Source: Oscillospiraceae bacterium
GTDB taxonomy: Bacteria; Bacillota; Clostridia; Oscillospirales; Ruminococcaceae
Reading direction: 5' to 3'
DNA: 64,000 nt
Assembly (NCBI GenBank): GCA_024684395.1
Contig: JAIKWY010000049.1
Coordinates: 102,900-166,899 of the forward strand
Shown here: positions 60,262-64,000 of the stretch, piece after piece
Layout: each line of letters starts with the position of its first letter
Position numbering within the stretch: position 1 is the first letter of the stretch
Position numbers and translations under genes: made by a program
Notes under the pieces: generated by a model
Database searches by the model: none
What the model saw: only the letters and a program-made list of their open reading frames with translations
Told to the model about the DNA's origin: nothing

Positions 60262-60267
60262 AACAAG

Positions 60268-60295
60268 AGCCCCTTTCCGGCGTTGGAAAGGGGCT
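60268..60295 (+). terminator. Terminator of the uppP gene group
   Basis: A perfect 11-bp stem (AGCCCCTTTCC / GGAAAGGGGCT) followed by TGCTCTTAT. Confidence 0.75.
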
Positions 60296-60304
60296 TGCTC
60301 TTAT

Positions 60305-60348
60305 CTTGGAAGCCCAAAGATCGTTTCTTGGAAGCCCAAAGATCGTTT
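60305..60348 (+). repeat. 22-bp tandem duplication
   Basis: CTTGGAAGCCCAAAGATCGT plus TT occurs twice in direct succession (60305-60326, 60327-60348), immediately before repeat B copy 2. Confidence 0.9.
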
Positions 60349-60630
60349 TTTTGCTCAAGCTTTTTTTTCGTAAAAAAAGCTTGCGGGGATCCAAGGGACA
60401 GAGTCCCTTGGTCGCTCGCCGCAGCGAGCGAAATCCCCTGAGCTCAAAGGCGTAAGCAGACAGCCAGCGAGGAACGAGCGCTGCTGGTCGCTTATGCAAA
60501 GCCAATGCAAGGGGTGAATTTCAAAAACAGTCCAGTGGACTGTTTTTGAAAGAGGTTGCGGCTGCAAGAGAGGGCGTCCCCTACCTCGCCGCTGAGGATG
60601 CTTTTCCTCGCCGCTCAGCGGCGACAAACT
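60341..60630 (+). repeat. Repeat B, copy 2: multi-hairpin structured element
   Basis: Second full copy of the element at 56648. It shares the head palindrome, CCAAGGGA / TCCCTTGG and the conserved internal block. Its CGCTCGC-CGCA-GCGAGCG stem (60413-60430) and 15-bp AGT-loop stem (60519-60551) differ from copy 1 at several bases, all compensated. It ends with GAGGA / TCCTC and CGCCGC-TCA-GCGGCG hairpins. Confidence 0.85.
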
Positions 60631-60644
60631 GCACCACAAAAACC

Positions 60645-60674
60645 GACGCTCCCTTCCCACCGGAAAGGAGCGTC
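60645..60674 (-). terminator. Terminator of the SGNH dockerin gene
   Basis: GACGCTCC..GGAGCGTC arms; on the minus strand followed by GGTTTTTG. Confidence 0.8.
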
Positions 60675-60693
60675 AACCATATCATGTCATATC

Positions 60694-63600
60694 TCATTTA
60701 ACGTACTGCGACAGCCCCGCAATATTCGCATTCTTGATCCCGTTAGCGATGAGCCCGGAGATGAACTCCGCACCGCCGCGGTCGTTGTAGTGTGTCAGGT
60801 CCGTACCGCCTGCCACACCGGCAACGTGGTAGGACACCGCCTTGTCATAGCCAACGCTGTTGTAGTGGTTGACCAGCATACCGTTGCAGTCGTAAAATGG
60901 GCAGTTGTACTTGGCTGCCAGCTTCTTGCAGGCATCGGTATAATTGGTGTAGGACGCATTGAACTTGCCGCTGGAGTAGGACTTCGCGCTCAGCGTGCAG
61001 GACATCAGGATCGGCGTTGCGCCCTTGGCCTGGGTGTCCTTGATCATCGAGGTCACATAAGCCTCGTAGGAACCGGAAGACGGATTGTCCACATTGCCGC
61101 AGGTCGGCGCATAGCGGTCCGACTTGCTGGAGTCGGCATCGTTGATGGCAAACTGGATGAAGACGAAATCGCCCTTCTTCAGATTGTCTGTGATGGCCTG
61201 GAATCGGCCTTCGTCGCAGAACTTCTTGGAGCTTCTGCCGGCCATTGCATGGTTGTAGACGGTCACGTCATCGGTGAAGTAGTTCCCGAAGTAGTAGCCC
61301 CAGCCCTGGATCGGCTGATTGTTCTTGGCTCGGTCGTTGTAGGACTGGCAGGTGGAGTCGCCTGCGAGGTAGACAGCGGGCTTGTCGCTGACAACGATGT
61401 CCGGCTGCTGTGCATTCGGATCCCAGAGCTCACCGATCGGTTCATCGGTCAGCGCCAGCTCGATGTAGTCGAGGTTCGGCGCACCGGCGTCCACGGTGGA
61501 GAGCATGTTGATGGTATTGTCGCCCTTCTTCAGCGGCACGACGAGCGTGGTGATCTGCCAGGTCGTCCAGGTGCTGGCACCGCTGCCCGGGAAGGACTGC
61601 ATCCAGATGCGGGACGTATCGCCGTTGACGGTGACCTTCATCGGACGGTCGTCGGCCGTACCGTTGGCGAAGCGCACTTGCATCGCATAGTTGCCGTCCC
61701 TGGGCGCCTTCACCATGAAGGTGATGTTGCTGGTGGTGTTGTTGCCGAGGTTGACGTAGCCGTCTTCTCTTGTGTAGCCCTCGTTGGTGGTCTCGATGAT
61801 GCCGTCATCCCATACCTGATCGACAGCAAAGTACTGCCCCGCATCGCCCGAGATCTGCGGCTCTGCAAATGTCACATCGAGCCCGAGCAGATGCTTTTGC
61901 AGCAGAATGATGTCGAGCACATCCACAGCCCCGTCACCCGTCACATCCGCAGCAACGAGCGCATCATCCGAGAGCTTCACATTGCCGAGGACATGGCGTT
62001 TTAAGATCGCCAGGTCGAAAATATCCACGATGCCGTCCGTGTTCACATCGCCCATGACGATCTCCGCATCCGGTGCCTGTGTGGGCTGCGGGTTGGTCGG
62101 CTGCTGCTCGGTGGGCTGCTCATCAGTCGGCTGCGGATCGGTCTGCTCCGGTGCAGCGACCTTCAATGCCTGCCAGTTCTGGCACTTGTTATAGGTGTTC
62201 ACCCACTGCTGCACATTGGCACCGTTTGCCGTGCTGGCACCGTCCACCTCCACGAAGCACGCATCCCGGGAGGAGCGGGTGGAGATGTAGTACGTGCCGT
62301 CGCCGAGCTTCGTGAACTGGAACAGCATCATGCTGTCACTGCCGGAATAGGGCACCAGCTCAATGTTGCCGCCCTGCTCGCCGGTCATCGCCTTCATGAC
62401 ATAGTTCGGATCCGCCGCAGAGCGTACATAATAATAGGTCGTCCCGTTGGCGAACGGCGTGAGCTGCCATTTCTGACAGGCGAGGTCATTCGACGCCCAC
62501 TGCTGGACATTGGCGCCCTCTTCGATCTTGCCGTCCTTCACGTCCATGACAAGCCCGCTGCCCACATTCTTGAAGGTGTAGTAAGCGGAGGTGTCCATTT
62601 CGGTGTCGCCGATCTTCATGGCATTGGCGATGAGCTCCGCATTCTTCTGGGCGCCCTTCTTGCTCTGGTGGAGGTCGTCGTCCTTGGCGTAGTATTCCGT
62701 CATGGCATCATAGCCGCCGATGGAGAACCCGAAGTCCTGCCAGAGGTTGAAGTCATCAATGACCGTGCAGCCCTGTTCCTTGCCGATCGTGTCGAGGTCG
62801 CCGCCGAACCAGCGTCCGGAGTGCGGCGGATTGACATTCAGGTCGCCGTGACGGCCCTGCTGCTTGACAAGGATGACATTCATGCCCTTGCCCTTGGCAA
62901 TTTTCACCATCTCGTTGACAGTGGCGATGTATTCATCTCTGGTGGTGTAGTTCTTGTTGGTATCGTTGATGCCGATGGAGATGATGTAGTAGTCGCCGGG
63001 CTTGCCGTAGGTCTTGATCGGGTCGAACTGCCCGGAGGTATAGAAGCCCTTGGCGAACTGTCCGGAGGACGCCTGATTGCGCACCTCAAAGACATTGGTG
63101 TTGACATAATCCCGCAGATACTGTCCCCAGCCGTGCTGTGCGGTATCGGCGGTGTTGTAGTAGTTGGCAACGGTCGAGTCACCGCAGATCCAGATGGTCG
63201 GCTTCATCTCGCCGGTGGTGTTGAGCTGCGTGATCTCGATGGCCGAGATCGAGAACTTCGTGCCGTCCTTGCCCGCCACAGCAGAAATATTGAGCTGTCC
63301 GTCCGTGACCGGCACCTGGATGCTCTCCACAGCATTGTTGCCGGTGAGGTTGATCATCTGGAGCATCCCTTCGACCAGAATGCTCTCACGGAAGCAGTCG
63401 CCGGTTGTGACCGTGACCTGATAGAGCCCTTTCGGCAGATCGACATTGAACGTGCCGCCCGTGAACTGCACGGCGTCGGAATTTGCCCCGGAGCCGCTCG
63501 AAGTCATGTTGTTCACGCTGCCGGAGAAGCCGTAGCCCCGGGAAGCGTTGTAGCCGTCAGACGCCGAAACGCCCGTATAGCCGCCCGCAGCGCCGTTCCC

Positions 63601-63735
63601 GCCGAGGTCAAATATCCAGTTCGCCTGCGCAGCGCTCACCGGGAACGCCATCCCGGCGAAGGCAGTTGCCGTCAGCGCAGCCGCTGTCAATACCCCGGAC
63701 AGCCGCCGCATGGCTTTCTTATAAGTTGTACGCAT
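60694..63735 (-). CDS. Secreted double SGNH (CE12-like) esterase with internal dockerin
   Basis: A 1013-residue modular enzyme. Signal peptide (1-35); beta-sandwich domain (about 38-170) typical of rhamnogalacturonan acetylesterases; SGNH domain 1 (about 178-372: ICGDSTVANYY, SIGINDTN, DDDLHQSKKG); ricin-type CBM13 (about 380-520, QQWASNDLACQKWQL); Pro/Thr/Gln linker; dockerin (about 563-625: DVNTDGIVDIFDLAILKRHV and DVTGDGAVDVLDIILLQKHL); CBM35-like domain (about 645-765); SGNH domain 2 (about 790-1005: LAGDSTCQSYND, FAINDAD, DLTHYNDRGG). It likely deacetylates pectin or xylan on a cellulosome. GGGGGAGG precedes the ATG. Confidence 0.9.
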   Translation of the reverse strand: MRTTYKKAMRRLSGVLTAAALTATAFAGMAFPVSAAQANWIFDLGGNGAAGGYTGVSASDGYNASRGYGFSGSVNNMTSSGSGANSDAVQFTGGTFNVDLPKGLYQVTVTTGDCFRESILVEGMLQMINLTGNNAVESIQVPVTDGQLNISAVAGKDGTKFSISAIEITQLNTTGEMKPTIWICGDSTVANYYNTADTAQHGWGQYLRDYVNTNVFEVRNQASSGQFAKGFYTSGQFDPIKTYGKPGDYYIISIGINDTNKNYTTRDEYIATVNEMVKIAKGKGMNVILVKQQGRHGDLNVNPPHSGRWFGGDLDTIGKEQGCTVIDDFNLWQDFGFSIGGYDAMTEYYAKDDDLHQSKKGAQKNAELIANAMKIGDTEMDTSAYYTFKNVGSGLVMDVKDGKIEEGANVQQWASNDLACQKWQLTPFANGTTYYYVRSAADPNYVMKAMTGEQGGNIELVPYSGSDSMMLFQFTKLGDGTYYISTRSSRDACFVEVDGASTANGANVQQWVNTYNKCQNWQALKVAAPEQTDPQPTDEQPTEQQPTNPQPTQAPDAEIVMGDVNTDGIVDIFDLAILKRHVLGNVKLSDDALVAADVTGDGAVDVLDIILLQKHLLGLDVTFAEPQISGDAGQYFAVDQVWDDGIIETTNEGYTREDGYVNLGNNTTSNITFMVKAPRDGNYAMQVRFANGTADDRPMKVTVNGDTSRIWMQSFPGSGASTWTTWQITTLVVPLKKGDNTINMLSTVDAGAPNLDYIELALTDEPIGELWDPNAQQPDIVVSDKPAVYLAGDSTCQSYNDRAKNNQPIQGWGYYFGNYFTDDVTVYNHAMAGRSSKKFCDEGRFQAITDNLKKGDFVFIQFAINDADSSKSDRYAPTCGNVDNPSSGSYEAYVTSMIKDTQAKGATPILMSCTLSAKSYSSGKFNASYTNYTDACKKLAAKYNCPFYDCNGMLVNHYNSVGYDKAVSYHVAGVAGGTDLTHYNDRGGAEFISGLIANGIKNANIAGLSQYVK

Positions 63736-63808
63736 AAAAATCCTCCCCCAATACTGTGTAAGTGTATCAGAAAGTCACTGAATTTGTTCACAGTTTGTCC
63801 TTATTTCT

Positions 63809-63837
63809 ATTGTATACTATGATAGACGGATTTACAA
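63809..63837 (-). promoter_or_regulatory. Promoter of the SGNH dockerin gene
   Basis: On the minus strand, TTGTAA, 17 bases, TACAAT; the leader is about 70 bases. Confidence 0.6.
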
Positions 63838-63961
63838 TGATTTATTGTATCAAATATATGGCGGATTGTATCATTTGACTGTACAGATGTCCACCAAATA
63901 GGTGTGAAATGATACTGACAACCTGAAAGGGAGGAATCAAAACCGGCGCAGCCTACGCAGT

Positions 63962-64000
63962 AAAAAAGGGCCGAAGGCACAAAACGGGGTTTTTAGGGGC
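63962..64000 (+). repeat. Repeat C copy at window end
   Basis: A 39-base stretch ending GGGGTTTTTAGGGGC matches 25005-25043 with a single difference and continues beyond the window. Confidence 0.85.

Noticed and set aside
1..64000. tRNA or rRNA genes
   Set aside because: I saw no cloverleaf with a T-loop GTTCRANNC pattern and no rRNA sequence; a tRNAscan run was not possible.

Overview
The window reads as a moderately GC-rich genome of an anaerobic gut Clostridium-class bacterium close to Ruminococcus (Oscillospiraceae). The evidence is three secreted proteins with dockerin modules, Gram-positive promoters (TTGnnn, 17-base spacer, often TGnTATAAT), strong AGGAGG-type ribosome binding sites, lipoproteins with Thr/Glu/Pro linkers, an [FeFe]-hydrogenase maturase and BspA-type leucine-rich repeat proteins. 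I could not test the species assignment.

Layout. 1-7909: a tellurium-resistance-type (Ter) stress module: the end of a P-type cation ATPase, two TerD proteins, a TerD-vWA fusion, an ATP-grasp enzyme, two phosphoribosyltransferase-like proteins, a HAD phosphatase and a lipoprotein. 7958-12587: a dockerin-bearing M6 metalloprotease, a DHH phosphoesterase and an M23 endopeptidase with LysM and G5 domains. 12615-17325: four tandem LRR paralogues sharing one C-terminal domain. 17475-22038: metG, a membrane diguanylate cyclase and cysE. 22347-30350: a dockerin protein with a damaged papain-like domain, a beta-helix lipoprotein, a c-di-GMP phosphodiesterase and hydE. 30402-33447: a three-gene GlpA-like oxidoreductase operon. 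33640-34242: a candidate small RNA gene (possibly 6S) and a DUF1292 gene. 34531-35441: an AT-rich alpha/beta hydrolase gene bounded by a perfect 42-bp inverted repeat. 35711-40129: a peptide-binding lipoprotein, two orphan pilin-like proteins and a DHHW lipoprotein. 40425-50354: a small membrane protein, then a cell-envelope gene run (rlmB, a degenerate P-type ATPase, an LCP protein, a TPM lipoprotein, MoxR, DUF58, transglutaminase). 50454-56484: prmA, a flavodoxin-fold protein, a metallophosphatase, an EF-G paralogue and a NUDIX-HAD fusion. 57319-60261: uppP, PadR, DUF1700 and DUF4097, an envelope-stress-like group. 60694-63735: a giant secreted protein with two SGNH esterase domains and an internal dockerin.

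How the parts fit: the dockerin proteins suggest a cellulosome-like extracellular complex for polysaccharide and protein breakdown. The Ter genes match the established Ter biosynthetic module thought to make a nucleoside-like metabolite. The MoxR-DUF58-transglutaminase, LCP, M23 and uppP genes serve the envelope.

Intergenic DNA is rich in palindromic repeats. The most unusual is an element at 56648-57036 and again at 60341-60630. Several hairpin stems differ in sequence between its copies while staying complementary, as expected if the folded form is selected. A second repeat family flanks the AT-rich hydrolase gene in inverted orientation, and other palindromic repeats lie inside the 3' end of a Ter-module gene.
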